From JAPUDQ01 sp964538665 (GTDB lineage: Bacteria; Patescibacteriota; Saccharimonadia; Saccharimonadales; Saccharimonadaceae): 36,093 bases of DNA. Location of the stretch: NCBI GenBank assembly GCA_964538665.1, contig CAZIEB010000006.1, positions 1 to 36,093 on the forward strand, given 5' to 3'. The notes below the pieces were generated by a model. The model was given only the letters and a program-made list of their open reading frames with translations. It ran no database searches and was not told where the DNA came from. Numbering within the stretch: position 1 is the stretch's first letter; every line of letters begins with the position of its first letter. The translations under genes and the position numbers were made by a program. This document shows, one piece after another, positions 15,022-22,736 of the stretch.

Positions 15022-15027
15022 AGTATA
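15022..15027 (-). promoter_or_regulatory. -10 box of the PLD-like gene
   Basis: TATACT on the minus strand (15027-15022) lies 8 nt before the ATG at 15013, predicting zero to two leader bases. It decides the start codon. Confidence 0.5.
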
Positions 15028-15049
15028 CGCCGAGATACGTTTCATCTGA

Positions 15050-15055
15050 TACACT
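15050..15055 (+). promoter_or_regulatory. -10 box of ppa
   Basis: TACACT (15050-15055) precedes a leader of about 25 nt with AAAGGAG (15073-15079) before the ATG at 15087. The -35 is weak. The box is divergent from the PLD promoter 23 nt away. Confidence 0.4.
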
Positions 15056-15086
15056 AGAACCATAGATAATCAAAGGAGTGTTTACA

Positions 15087-15620
15087 ATGCCAGACTTTAA
15101 CAAGGTCTTGACGCCGGGTAATGTAAGTGAAGGCGTTATCAATACAGTAATTGAAATTCCAAAATGGTCGACACTAAAAATTGAATGGAACCGCAAAGTA
15201 GCAGCGTTTGAGCTCGATCGTGTCGAGCCAAGTATTTTTGCAAAGCCAGTAAATTACGGATTTATACCAGGTACACTCGATGAAGACGGCGATGAACTCG
15301 ATACGCTGGTGCTGACGAACGACCCGATACCTACCGGTGTATTCTTGAAAGCGCGTGTTGTTGCGGTATTGAAGTTCGAGGATGATGGTGAGGTTGACGA
15401 CAAAATCGTTTGTGTCCCAGAAGATGACCGCAATACGGACAATGCAATTACATCACTCGACGACTTGCATGGTCGCTGGAAGCAAAAAATCGAACATCAT
15501 TTCAGCCACTACAAAGATCTCAAAAAACCTGGATCGACCAAGATTGTTGGCTGGGGAGATGTTGACGAAGCAAAGAGTATCATCAATGAGTGCATTGAAC
15601 GATACAAAGCTCAGGACTAG
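15087..15620 (+). CDS. ppa: Inorganic pyrophosphatase, family I
   Basis: This 177-residue soluble enzyme hydrolyses pyrophosphate to two phosphates and pulls biosynthetic reactions forward, including tRNA charging and DNA synthesis. Family I features are IEIPKWSTLKIEWNRK, the substrate-binding VNYGFIPGT, and the metal site EDGDELDTLVLT (Asp residues spaced as in DGDPLD), followed by PEDDRN and HHFSHYKDLK. The length equals that of E. coli Ppa. GTG at 15078 is in frame but overlaps the AAAGGAG site; ATG 15087 with 7-nt spacing is correct. The stop codon overlaps that of the opposing rel gene in a shared CTAG. Confidence 0.95.
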   Translation: MPDFNKVLTPGNVSEGVINTVIEIPKWSTLKIEWNRKVAAFELDRVEPSIFAKPVNYGFIPGTLDEDGDELDTLVLTNDPIPTGVFLKARVVAVLKFEDDGEVDDKIVCVPEDDRNTDNAITSLDDLHGRWKQKIEHHFSHYKDLKKPGSTKIVGWGDVDEAKSIINECIERYKAQD

Positions 15621-17086
15621 GACTTTATCTTATTGATCTGCGCGCGAATTTTGTTGCGTGCATGACCGGTGATAATCATTTCGTACCATCGTGGTTTTGG
15701 TTTGGCACCGGGTTTAGTGATAACTTCGATGACGTCGCCGTATTTCAATTTGTAGTCAAATGGTTCCATTTTGCCGTTGATAATAAATCCGGCGGCATGT
15801 TGACCGATATCGCTATGGACACGGTACGCAAAATCTAGAGGGTAGGAACCCTCGGGCAGGTCATAGATGTCGCCTTTTGGTGAATATACGAAAATTCGAT
15901 CACCAAACAAATCAACTTTCAGTTTTTCTACGTCGGTTTCTTTGCCTTCATGGAGCTGTGCAGCCACTTGCTGGAGCTCTGTAATCCACCGAAGATCAGC
16001 CGGCATTTCTGCAATCTGTCCTTTGCGGTAGGCATCGGTAAATTTTTGCTCGTTATAATGAAAACTTGCTGCAAGCCCTCGCTCAGCATAATCATGCATC
16101 GTGCTAGTACGTATCTGAAACTCAACGATCTGGCCATTGTCAGCCATGACTGTCGTGTGAAGGCTCTGGTAGCCATTTGGCTTTGGGCGCGCGATATAGT
16201 CTTTGATGCGGTTGACCATAGGGGGGTACATACCGTGTAGAACACCGAGCGTAAGATAGCACGTCGCAGTATCATCGACAATGATGCGAAGAGCGATAAG
16301 GTCATATATCTCATCGATATCAGGAATTTTTTGTAGTTTTTTGTAGAGGCTATAGACGCTCTTGATACGGCCGTCCATCTCGTGGGGTATTTTTTCTTCT
16401 ATCAACTTTTTGTCGACGGATTCACGGACTTTTGCTAACTTGCGATGACTTTTGCCGAGACGAGTCTTGAGCTCTCGCTTGAGATGAGTAAACTCTTTCG
16501 GGTTTATGTACGAAAACGCTAATTCCTCCAGCTGGACTCGTACTCGTCCCATGTTGAGCCTATCGGCGATTGGCGCGAATACTTCTAGCGTCTCACGAGC
16601 TATTTTGACCTGTTTGTTTGGCTTGTGATGACGCAGCGTCTGCATGTTGTGAAGTCTATCTGCCAGTTTGATGATAATGACTCGCACATCTTGGCCGACT
16701 GCAATGAGGAGCTTTGTAAGATTGTCTTTTGTTTCGGGCAAGTAGCTAGAAATATCTCGCATACCCGAACGCGCTCGGCTGACTTTACTGACGCCATCAA
16801 CCAAAAACGCAACATCTCGCCCAAAATGCGTCTCAAGCTCCTCAAAACTCGTTTCGGTGTCTTCGAGGGTGTCGTGAAGCACTCCTGCAAGCACTGTATC
16901 GATATCCATGCCCCACTCGACAAGTATCCCTGCGACAGCGATGGGGTGACTGACATAGGGCTCACCACTTTTTCGTTTTTGGCCTTTGTGTTTTTGCGTC
17001 GCGAAATCTATCGCGAGGCTCAACTCGGCAAGCTGCGTCAAATTGTAGAAGGGGTCAGCTATCTGTAATAATTGACACTTTTTCAT
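15617..17086 (-). CDS. rel: Rel/SpoT-family (p)ppGpp synthetase/hydrolase, short form
   Basis: This 489-residue stringent-response enzyme has an HD hydrolase domain (about 20-175) with KRKSGEPYVSHPIAVAG, LHDTLEDT and KLADRLHNMQTLRHH, so hydrolysis looks intact. The synthetase domain (about 235-360) has GRIKSVYSLYKKL, YDLIALRIIV, PNGYQSLHTTV and VEFQIRTSTMHDYAERG. A TGS domain (about 395-455) has IFVYSPKGDIYDLPEGSYPLDFAYRVHSDIG. The protein then ends; the helical, zinc-finger and ACT regulatory domains of full-length Rel (about 700 residues or more) are absent. A frame extension to 17104 exists, but a TATACT box lies 6 nt before the ATG at 17086. It is probably bifunctional with altered regulation. 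It lies tail to tail with ppa and head to head with gapA. Confidence 0.93.
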   Translation of the reverse strand: MKKCQLLQIADPFYNLTQLAELSLAIDFATQKHKGQKRKSGEPYVSHPIAVAGILVEWGMDIDTVLAGVLHDTLEDTETSFEELETHFGRDVAFLVDGVSKVSRARSGMRDISSYLPETKDNLTKLLIAVGQDVRVIIIKLADRLHNMQTLRHHKPNKQVKIARETLEVFAPIADRLNMGRVRVQLEELAFSYINPKEFTHLKRELKTRLGKSHRKLAKVRESVDKKLIEEKIPHEMDGRIKSVYSLYKKLQKIPDIDEIYDLIALRIIVDDTATCYLTLGVLHGMYPPMVNRIKDYIARPKPNGYQSLHTTVMADNGQIVEFQIRTSTMHDYAERGLAASFHYNEQKFTDAYRKGQIAEMPADLRWITELQQVAAQLHEGKETDVEKLKVDLFGDRIFVYSPKGDIYDLPEGSYPLDFAYRVHSDIGQHAAGFIINGKMEPFDYKLKYGDVIEVITKPGAKPKPRWYEMIITGHARNKIRAQINKIKS

Positions 17087-17092
17087 ACATCT

Positions 17093-17098
17093 AGTATA
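17093..17098 (-). promoter_or_regulatory. -10 box giving a leaderless rel mRNA
   Basis: TATACT on the minus strand (17098-17093) ends 6 nt before the ATG at 17086; no Shine-Dalgarno. It excludes the longer frame starting at 17104. Confidence 0.6.
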
Positions 17099-17104
17099 CG
17101 CCAC

Positions 17105-17133
17105 TAGTCACGATGGGTGTATTCACATATACT
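17105..17133 (+). promoter_or_regulatory. Promoter of the gapA-rpiB unit
   Basis: -35 TAGTCA (17105-17110), a 17-nt spacer and -10 TATACT (17128-17133) give a leader of about 28 nt with AAAGGA (17155-17160) 7 nt before the ATG at 17168. It is back to back with the rel promoter, within 40 bases. Confidence 0.55.
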
Positions 17134-17167
17134 AATAGTAAATGCTAATGGTATAAAGGATGGGTAC

Positions 17168-18181
17168 ATGGCAAAACTTGCAATCAATGGATTTGGCAGA
17201 ATTGGTCGAAACGCGTTCAAGATCGCATTTGATCGAAAAGATCTCGAAATCGTTGCAATCAATGATTTGACCGACACAAAAACACTGGCTCACTTACTCA
17301 AGCACGATAGTAGTTATGGAGAGTATCACCACGAGGTGTCCTATAGCGACGATGAGCTGATTGTCGATGGAACGCACATCAAAGTCCTCGCCGAAAAAGA
17401 GCCAGCAAACCTGCCTTGGAGTGAATATGGAGTAGATGTGGTTATCGAGTCGACCGGCTTTTTCGTGGATCCCGCAAAAGCACGAGCTCATATCGATCCA
17501 GCTGGTGCAAAAAAAGTAATCATATCTGCACCCGCCAAGGGCGAAGGTGCCGAGACGATTGTTCTCGGTGTCAATGACGACAAGATTGCTTCTGCTCCCG
17601 ATATTGTCAGTAATGCCAGTTGTACGACAAACTGCATCACGCCAGTCATGGGTGTGCTTGAGTCCCACTTCGGCATCGAAAAAGCTATGATGACAACTGT
17701 TCATAGCTATACGGCAAGTCAAAGACTTCAGGACGCACCGGCAAAAGATTTACGAGAAGCTCGCGCGGCTGCTGAAAACATCGTACCAACAACAACTGGT
17801 GCGAGTATTGCTGCCGGTAAAGCGCTCCCTGCGATAGACGGAAAATTCGGCGGGCTGAGTGTTCGGGTGCCAACCCCGGTCGTCAGTATGAGTGACTTTG
17901 TGGTGCTGTTGAAGCGTGACGTCACTGTCGAAGAGGTCAATGACGTCTTCAAAGCTGCAGCGAAGGAGCCGTTTTATCAAGGTATCCTCGATGTGACGGA
18001 CGAAGAACTCGTCTCTAGCGATTTCAAGGGCAACGCACACAGTTGTATCGTCGATTTGCCTCTGACCGCAGTCGTCGGTGGCAATATGCTCAAAGTTGTA
18101 GCGTGGTATGACAACGAGTGGGGCTACAGCAACCGTCTCGTTGAACTTACTGTCGATGTGGCAAAAACAATTGGAGGCTAA
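17168..18181 (+). CDS. gapA: Glyceraldehyde-3-phosphate dehydrogenase
   Basis: This 337-residue glycolytic enzyme converts glyceraldehyde-3-phosphate, NAD+ and phosphate to 1,3-bisphosphoglycerate. The Rossmann start is LAINGFGRIGRNAFK, the nucleotide site VAINDLTD, the catalytic cysteine Cys152 in SNASCTTNCITPV, the catalytic His in TTVHSYTASQRLQD, and the C-terminal signature WYDNEWGYSNRLVEL. The length is standard. The frame is open from 17117, but AAAGGA sits 7 nt before ATG 17168, and MAKLAINGFG is the family start. rpiB starts on the next base after the TAA, so they share a message. Confidence 0.97.
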   Translation: MAKLAINGFGRIGRNAFKIAFDRKDLEIVAINDLTDTKTLAHLLKHDSSYGEYHHEVSYSDDELIVDGTHIKVLAEKEPANLPWSEYGVDVVIESTGFFVDPAKARAHIDPAGAKKVIISAPAKGEGAETIVLGVNDDKIASAPDIVSNASCTTNCITPVMGVLESHFGIEKAMMTTVHSYTASQRLQDAPAKDLREARAAAENIVPTTTGASIAAGKALPAIDGKFGGLSVRVPTPVVSMSDFVVLLKRDVTVEEVNDVFKAAAKEPFYQGILDVTDEELVSSDFKGNAHSCIVDLPLTAVVGGNMLKVVAWYDNEWGYSNRLVELTVDVAKTIGG

Positions 18182-18634
18182 ATGAAGTTATATCTCGGGT
18201 CAGATCACGGCGGTTTTCATCTCAAAGAAGATGTATTCGCGTATCTTAGTAAGCGAGGTGAGGATGTCATCGATGTCGGCGACAAAGTACTGGATCCACA
18301 TGACGATTTTCCGGAGTTTGCACAAGCAGCCGCGCTCAAGGTCATAGGCGACGAAGACGGTGACGCGCGGGCGATTTTGCTATGTACAGGCGGACAAGGT
18401 ATGGCGATGGCTGCAAACCGGTTCCGAGGTATCCGTGCATGTGTGGTATGGGATCCGCTCGAAGCCAAAATGTCACGAAATGATAACGATAGCAATGTGC
18501 TGTGCTTACCGTCGCGCGTCCTGCAGGATGACGACACCTCATGGAAGCAGATTATTGACACCTGGCTCGATACGCCATTTGCAAATGCCGAAAGGTATCG
18601 CCGACGCAATCGCCAACTCGATGAGTTACGATAA
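18182..18634 (+). CDS. rpiB: Ribose-5-phosphate isomerase B family (RpiB/LacAB)
   Basis: This is a 150-residue sugar-phosphate isomerase interconverting ribose-5-phosphate and ribulose-5-phosphate. Family marks are YLGSDHGGFHLKEDV at the start, DDFPEFAQAAA, the catalytic-cysteine loop CTGGQGMAMAANRFRGIRA (Cys68; most members read CGTG or CGSG), and SRNDNDSNVLCLPSR. The start ATG directly follows the gapA TAA. In this cluster it supplies the ribose branch for rpe and transketolase downstream. The relaxed CTGG in place of CGTG is a small deviation; LacA/LacB-like or other aldose isomerisation remains possible. Confidence 0.92.
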   Translation: MKLYLGSDHGGFHLKEDVFAYLSKRGEDVIDVGDKVLDPHDDFPEFAQAAALKVIGDEDGDARAILLCTGGQGMAMAANRFRGIRACVVWDPLEAKMSRNDNDSNVLCLPSRVLQDDDTSWKQIIDTWLDTPFANAERYRRRNRQLDELR

Positions 18635-18680
18635 GCATATTGCCCAAACCCCACATAGTGCTGTATAGTAATGCATAATT

Positions 18681-19124
18681 ATGAGTCGTACGACACCTCC
18701 ACCTCATTTACTGTTACATGATTTGATTGGCGCATTGTCATACTGGGGCACGACCGTACGAATGTTGCTCGTTGGCTTTTTGTTGCTTATCGCAAATATA
18801 CTCGTACTCTTAGATGGGAGCGTGAGTCATACAATTACTGAGTACGCAGCACAATACTTGTATCTATTAGGCTCGCTCTTTGTGCTGGACGCAGGCTATG
18901 TCACGATTGCTCGAGCACTGCCACTCAGTGTGCCGGCACTCGATAAAATGTTGTTTTTCACTGTGCTCATCCTACTGAGCCTCCTTGTCATACTCCCATA
19001 CTTTGTTGTGGTGACTCCTGGTGTCGTAGTGAGTCTCAAATTGATTTTTCTTGTAAGCTTGTTTGTATTGGCTTTGCGTTTGGTAGTTGGCATGTTTTTT
19101 GGGACCACAACACATAAAAAATGA
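18681..19124 (+). CDS. Unknown four-helix membrane protein coupled to rpe
   Basis: This is a 147-residue protein with four predicted helices (RMLLVGFLLLIANILVLL, QYLYLLGSLFVLDAGYVTIA, MLFFTVLILLSLLVILPYFV and LKLIFLVSLFVLALRLVVGM), a Pro-rich N-terminus and a basic C-terminus (GTTTHKK). A TATAGT box (18664-18669) lies 11 nt before the ATG, so the leader is at most a few bases. The ATGA at 19121-19124 is both its stop region and the rpe start, so translation is coupled. No family is recognised and no transporter signature is seen. Coupling to a pentose phosphate enzyme is suggestive but may simply reflect dense packing. Confidence 0.72.
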   Translation: MSRTTPPPHLLLHDLIGALSYWGTTVRMLLVGFLLLIANILVLLDGSVSHTITEYAAQYLYLLGSLFVLDAGYVTIARALPLSVPALDKMLFFTVLILLSLLVILPYFVVVTPGVVVSLKLIFLVSLFVLALRLVVGMFFGTTTHKK

Positions 19125-19777
19125 GCGGTGACACGCCGATAGTATGTCCGTGCGTAACACCATCGACGGCAGATCCTCATGTCTATCGTGAGCAGATAGA
19201 ACGGGTTAAATTTGCCGCTCGTATCCAAATCGATCTCATGGACGGCGTATTTGCTCCAAATAAAAACCTCAATCCTATTCAGGTGTGGTGGCCGGAGGGG
19301 GTCGACGCAGACATCCACTTGATGTACAAAAAACCCAATGAGCATCTCGAGACCCTTATCAGTCTAAGGCCGCACATGGTAATCCTTCATGTTGAGTCAG
19401 ATGGAAACATTGAGGACTATCTTCGGCATATCAAACGGTTTGGCATCAAGGTCGGGGTTGCGCTTCTGGTTGATACGCCGGTGGAGCAGGCGCACGGTTG
19501 CATCGAAATAGCTGATCACGTCATGTTGTTTGCTGGAACACTCGGCTCTTTTGGGGGTGAGGCTGATCTGAGCGCGCTATCTAAAATCACGGAAATTCGA
19601 GCAATTCGCCCCGATATTGAGATTGGGTGGGATGGTGGCGTGAACGACCAGAATATTTCACGGTTGGTCGCTGCGGGGGTGAATGTCTGCAATGTTGGAG
19701 GATACATTCAGCGTGCCGATGAGCCGAAGGCAGCCTATGAACGGCTCATGAGTAGTATCAAAAGCTCGCATCAATGA
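19121..19777 (+). CDS. rpe: Ribulose-phosphate 3-epimerase family protein
   Basis: This is a 218-residue TIM-barrel protein of the epimerase family that interconverts ribulose-5-phosphate and xylulose-5-phosphate. Recognised segments are IQIDLMDGVFAPNKNLNP (family HIDVMDGxFVPN), ADIHLMYKKP (second His of the metal site), VGVALLVDTP, and WDGGVNDQNISRLVAAGVNVCNVGGYI (family VDGGI..N and VGSAIF phosphate loop). The first metal-binding His is Gln36 here, while the Asp, second His and second Asp are kept. The context (rpiB upstream, transketolase downstream) supports a pentose phosphate role. Activity or metal use may differ from the classical enzyme, or another D-ketose phosphate may be used. Confidence 0.82.
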   Translation: MSGDTPIVCPCVTPSTADPHVYREQIERVKFAARIQIDLMDGVFAPNKNLNPIQVWWPEGVDADIHLMYKKPNEHLETLISLRPHMVILHVESDGNIEDYLRHIKRFGIKVGVALLVDTPVEQAHGCIEIADHVMLFAGTLGSFGGEADLSALSKITEIRAIRPDIEIGWDGGVNDQNISRLVAAGVNVCNVGGYIQRADEPKAAYERLMSSIKSSHQ

Positions 19778-19843
19778 GTATCATTACATAATATCACATA
19801 TTGCTCAAAAAGTCAATACTCGGCGCCTCTATACTGATTATGG

Positions 19844-19849
19844 TAAGAT
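19844..19849 (+). promoter_or_regulatory. -10 box of the transketolase operon
   Basis: TAAGAT (19844-19849) ends 7 nt before the ATG at 19857 with no ribosome site. A second candidate, TATACT (19830-19835), would give a leader of about 15 nt that also lacks a Shine-Dalgarno. Neither has a good -35. Confidence 0.4.
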
Positions 19850-19856
19850 AGAGACA

Positions 19857-20717
19857 ATGAGTGGGCAACTTACATTGATACAGATGGAAAAAATGGCGGT
19901 GACGATACGCCAAGACATTATTCGGATGCTTGAGGAGGCGGGGTCGGGACACAGCGCTGGACCTCTTGGGATGGCTGACATCCTTACGGCACTGTACTTC
20001 AATGTCATGAAGCACGATCCAAAAAATCCCGAATGGGACAAGCGCGATATTTTGATACTTAGCAATGGCCATACGGTGCCAGTTCGTTATGCGACGATGG
20101 CTCGCGCTGGGTATTTTGACGTAGAAGAACTAATGACCCTCCGTAAGTTCGGATCGAGGCTCCAAGGACATCCTGAGCGGACGCGATTGCCGGGTATGGA
20201 AACTACAAGTGGTCCGCTCGGTTCGGGATTGAGTCAAGCTGCCGGCATGGCGTATTCGATGCAGTATATTGATGCTGTCCAAAATCGATGGGTCTATACG
20301 CTACTTGGAGACGGAGAGCTCAATGAAGGGAACATTTGGGAAGCTGCAATGTTTGCCGGAAAATATAAACTGCACAATATCGTAGCGATAATTGATCGAA
20401 ACAACATACAAATTGATGGCAATACTGAAGATGTGATGCCGCTAGAGGATCTCCACGGCAAATGGGAAAGCTTTGGATGGCATGTGCAAGAAATAGACGG
20501 CCACAACATCGAGAGTATCATCGATGCGTGCAGCATGGCCCGCGCTATTACCAACAAGCCAAGTGTCATCATCGCCCACACAATACCGGGCAAAGGTGTC
20601 GATTTTATGGAATATGATTATCATTGGCATGGTGCCGCCCCCAAAAGCGAGCAAGCAAAAGAGGCCCTCAAAAAACTGAGGACGCTGGCTGGAAAAATCA
20701 GGAGCGAGCATGAATAA
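19857..20717 (+). CDS. Transketolase, N-terminal (thiamine diphosphate-binding) subunit
   Basis: This 286-residue protein is the first half of a split transketolase. Visible are the active-site histidines in GSGHSAGPLGMAD (His32), SNGHTVP (His72) and LQGHPER (His105), and the ThDP/Mg motif GDGELNEG (151-158) ending at DRNNIQIDG. It also has GPLGSGLSQAAGMAYS and the IPGKGVDFMEYDYHWHG end of the domain. It transfers two-carbon ketol groups between sugar phosphates when paired with the next gene's product. The reading frames overlap by 8 nt (20710-20717), so equal synthesis of the two chains is likely. Split forms are frequent in archaea and some bacteria. Confidence 0.95.
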   Translation: MSGQLTLIQMEKMAVTIRQDIIRMLEEAGSGHSAGPLGMADILTALYFNVMKHDPKNPEWDKRDILILSNGHTVPVRYATMARAGYFDVEELMTLRKFGSRLQGHPERTRLPGMETTSGPLGSGLSQAAGMAYSMQYIDAVQNRWVYTLLGDGELNEGNIWEAAMFAGKYKLHNIVAIIDRNNIQIDGNTEDVMPLEDLHGKWESFGWHVQEIDGHNIESIIDACSMARAITNKPSVIIAHTIPGKGVDFMEYDYHWHGAAPKSEQAKEALKKLRTLAGKIRSEHE

Positions 20718-21696
20718 TATGTATCCTATGACCGATGAGGGTAATGTGGAGCCTATCCGAACTGGATTTGGTCGCGGTCTCAAACGTGCAGGCGATGAAG
20801 ACGACAGTGTCGTAGCGCTCTGCGCTGATTTGACCGAGTCGACACAAATGCACCTTTTTAAAGAAGCGCATCCTGAGCGATTTGTCGAGGTCGGAGTCGC
20901 CGAGCAAAATCTCGTGACAGTCGCGGCCGGTATGTCCGCCATGGGCAAAAAACCTTATGCCAGTAGCTACGCGGCGTTTAGCCCGGGGCGCAACTGGGAA
21001 CAAATACGTACGACATTGTGTCTGAACGAACGTTTTGCGTGTGTGGTGGGGTCTCACGCTGGAATATCTGTCGGGCCTGACGGCGCCACACACCAGATGC
21101 TCGAAGATATTGCGTTGGCAAGAGTGTTGCCGCACATGATAGTGATTGCTCCTGGTGATAGTATCGAGGCCGAAAAAGCGACGCTCGCCATCGCCAGACA
21201 GGGACAGCCATGTTATTTACGGCTCGCTAGAGAAGCGACGCCAATTTTTAGTACTACCGACTCGCCATTTGAGATTGGCCGTGCCTATGTGCTGCGCGAG
21301 GGCTCGGATGTTAGTTTGCTTGGTACAGGGACGATGACATATCAATGTCTGGTCGCCGCTGACATGCTTTCAAAACAAGGAATACAGGCTGAAGTGGTTC
21401 ATGTGCCGACTATCAAACCGCTGGACAGTGATACCATACTGGCGAGCCTCCGCAAAAATGGGAGAGCCGTTACAGTCGAAGAAGCGCAGATTGCAGGCGG
21501 TTTTGGCTCGGCAATTACAGAGCTATCAACTGAGCACCTGCCTGTGCCGATACGACGAATTGGCATGCAAGATAGATTTGGTGAATCTGGAAAACCAGAA
21601 GAGCTATTGGATGCATTTGGGCTCACCGGCGAGCGAATTGCCGAATCAGTGCAAGAGTTTGTAGATACTAACCCTAAATACCATCAAGGAGTTTAA
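20710..21696 (+). CDS. Transketolase, C-terminal (pyrimidine-binding) subunit
   Basis: This 328-residue partner carries the pyrimidine-binding and C-terminal domains. Glu65 in FVEVGVAEQNLVTVAAG is the residue that activates the thiamine ring. SSYAAFSPGRNWEQIR, SHAGISVGPDGATHQMLEDIA and the C-terminal VVHVPTIKPLD, VTVEEAQIAGGFGSA and DRFGESGKPEELL are typical of transketolase/DXS-like C halves. Together with the N subunit it is close in length (614 residues) to one-chain bacterial transketolase. A DXS-type reaction cannot be fully excluded from the C half alone, but the N half and the pentose phosphate neighbours favour transketolase. Confidence 0.94.
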   Translation: MNNMYPMTDEGNVEPIRTGFGRGLKRAGDEDDSVVALCADLTESTQMHLFKEAHPERFVEVGVAEQNLVTVAAGMSAMGKKPYASSYAAFSPGRNWEQIRTTLCLNERFACVVGSHAGISVGPDGATHQMLEDIALARVLPHMIVIAPGDSIEAEKATLAIARQGQPCYLRLAREATPIFSTTDSPFEIGRAYVLREGSDVSLLGTGTMTYQCLVAADMLSKQGIQAEVVHVPTIKPLDSDTILASLRKNGRAVTVEEAQIAGGFGSAITELSTEHLPVPIRRIGMQDRFGESGKPEELLDAFGLTGERIAESVQEFVDTNPKYHQGV

Positions 21697-21697
21697 T

Positions 21698-22735
21698 ATG
21701 AATCCAAAAAAAGATATCAATGATAATCCCTATAATATCGATGTAATTGCCGTCGGAGATACCGTCGTTGATGACTTTATTCGATTGGATGAACATGAAG
21801 GTCGTGTCGAGGACAATGGCAAAGGCAATAAGTGGCTGAGTATGCCATATGGTATGAAAGTGCCCTTTCAAGAATCTACGGTCATATATGGCGTCGGAAA
21901 TGCGGCCAATGCGGCGGTTAATTTTGCCAAGCTAGGGCTCAATAGTGCAATCGTAACAAATCTCGGCAACGATGAGAATGGTCGCAAGGTGATTGATTCA
22001 CTGCAGAGGAAAAAAGTCGATACATTTTTGATCAAACAACAACGCGGGAAAAAAACAAATTATCACTACGTGTTGTGGTACAAAGAAGATCGTACGATAC
22101 TTATCAACCACGAGCATTATGACTATCACTGGCCTCATTTGCTTAAGTCTGAAATCCCTAAGTGGCTCTATTTTAGCTCAATCGCCGAAAACGCCGTAAA
22201 TATGCACGACGATATCATGGAATGGCTTGAGCGGTACCCTGACGTCAAATTGGCGTTTCAGCCGGGCACTTACCAGATAAAATTTGGGGCAAAGCGTCTC
22301 AAACATGTCTATCAGCGGTCTGAAGTAGTCGTACTCAACCGTGAAGAAGCGGTACAAGTCACCGGTGGAAATTATGATAACCCCCACGAATTACTGGACA
22401 AAATGCACGAACTTGGTCCAAATACTGTGTTGATAACCGATGGGCCAGCCGGGAGTTATGCAAGCAATGGATCGGAACGATATTTCATGCCGATTTATCC
22501 TGATGTCGCGCCACCCGTCGAAAGGACTGGCTGTGGTGATGCCTATGCGAGTACGTTTATCGGTGCTCTGATAAAGGGTTATAGCCTCGAGGGTGCCCTC
22601 CAATTAGCTCCGATTACACCAGCGAGCGTTGTCCTGTATCCAGGCGCTCAGCAAGGACTTCTGTCGACGCGAGACCTCAAAGAATGGCTCGAAAAAGCAC
22701 CAAAATCTTATCGATCAAAACGGTTGGAGCGCTAA
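21698..22735 (+). CDS. PfkB/ribokinase family sugar kinase
   Basis: This is a 345-residue kinase of the ribokinase fold. The N-terminal strand is IDVIAVGDTVVDDF, the substrate loop GVGNAANAAVNFAKLG (65-80), the nucleotide region VLITDGPAGSYAS (244-256), and the anion hole with catalytic Asp281 is RTGCGDAYASTF (277-287), a GCGD version of the usual GAGD. It starts 1 nt after the transketolase stop and is followed after 1 nt by fba. A PfkB-type 6-phosphofructokinase (as E. coli Pfk-2) would fit this position, making fructose-1,6-bisphosphate for aldolase. Other ribokinase-fold kinases (ribose, fructose, tagatose-6-phosphate, nucleoside) remain possible because the sugar site cannot be assigned by eye. 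The fold assignment is firm, the substrate inferred. Confidence 0.88.
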   Translation: MNPKKDINDNPYNIDVIAVGDTVVDDFIRLDEHEGRVEDNGKGNKWLSMPYGMKVPFQESTVIYGVGNAANAAVNFAKLGLNSAIVTNLGNDENGRKVIDSLQRKKVDTFLIKQQRGKKTNYHYVLWYKEDRTILINHEHYDYHWPHLLKSEIPKWLYFSSIAENAVNMHDDIMEWLERYPDVKLAFQPGTYQIKFGAKRLKHVYQRSEVVVLNREEAVQVTGGNYDNPHELLDKMHELGPNTVLITDGPAGSYASNGSERYFMPIYPDVAPPVERTGCGDAYASTFIGALIKGYSLEGALQLAPITPASVVLYPGAQQGLLSTRDLKEWLEKAPKSYRSKRLER

Positions 22736-22736
22736 T

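Noticed and set aside
15014..15196. N-terminal extension of the PLD-like protein to 15196
   Set aside because: It would overlap the ppa start and lie upstream of the TATACT box. The 61 extra residues are the antisense of the ppa start and show no PLD similarity.
17087..17104. Six-residue extension of Rel to 17104
   Set aside because: The codons contain the -10 TATACT box itself, so they cannot be in the mRNA.
22629..22736. Upstream start of fba inside pfkB
   Set aside because: The extra 36 residues are an out-of-frame reading of the conserved pfkB C-terminus; the ATG right after the pfkB stop gives the family N-terminus.
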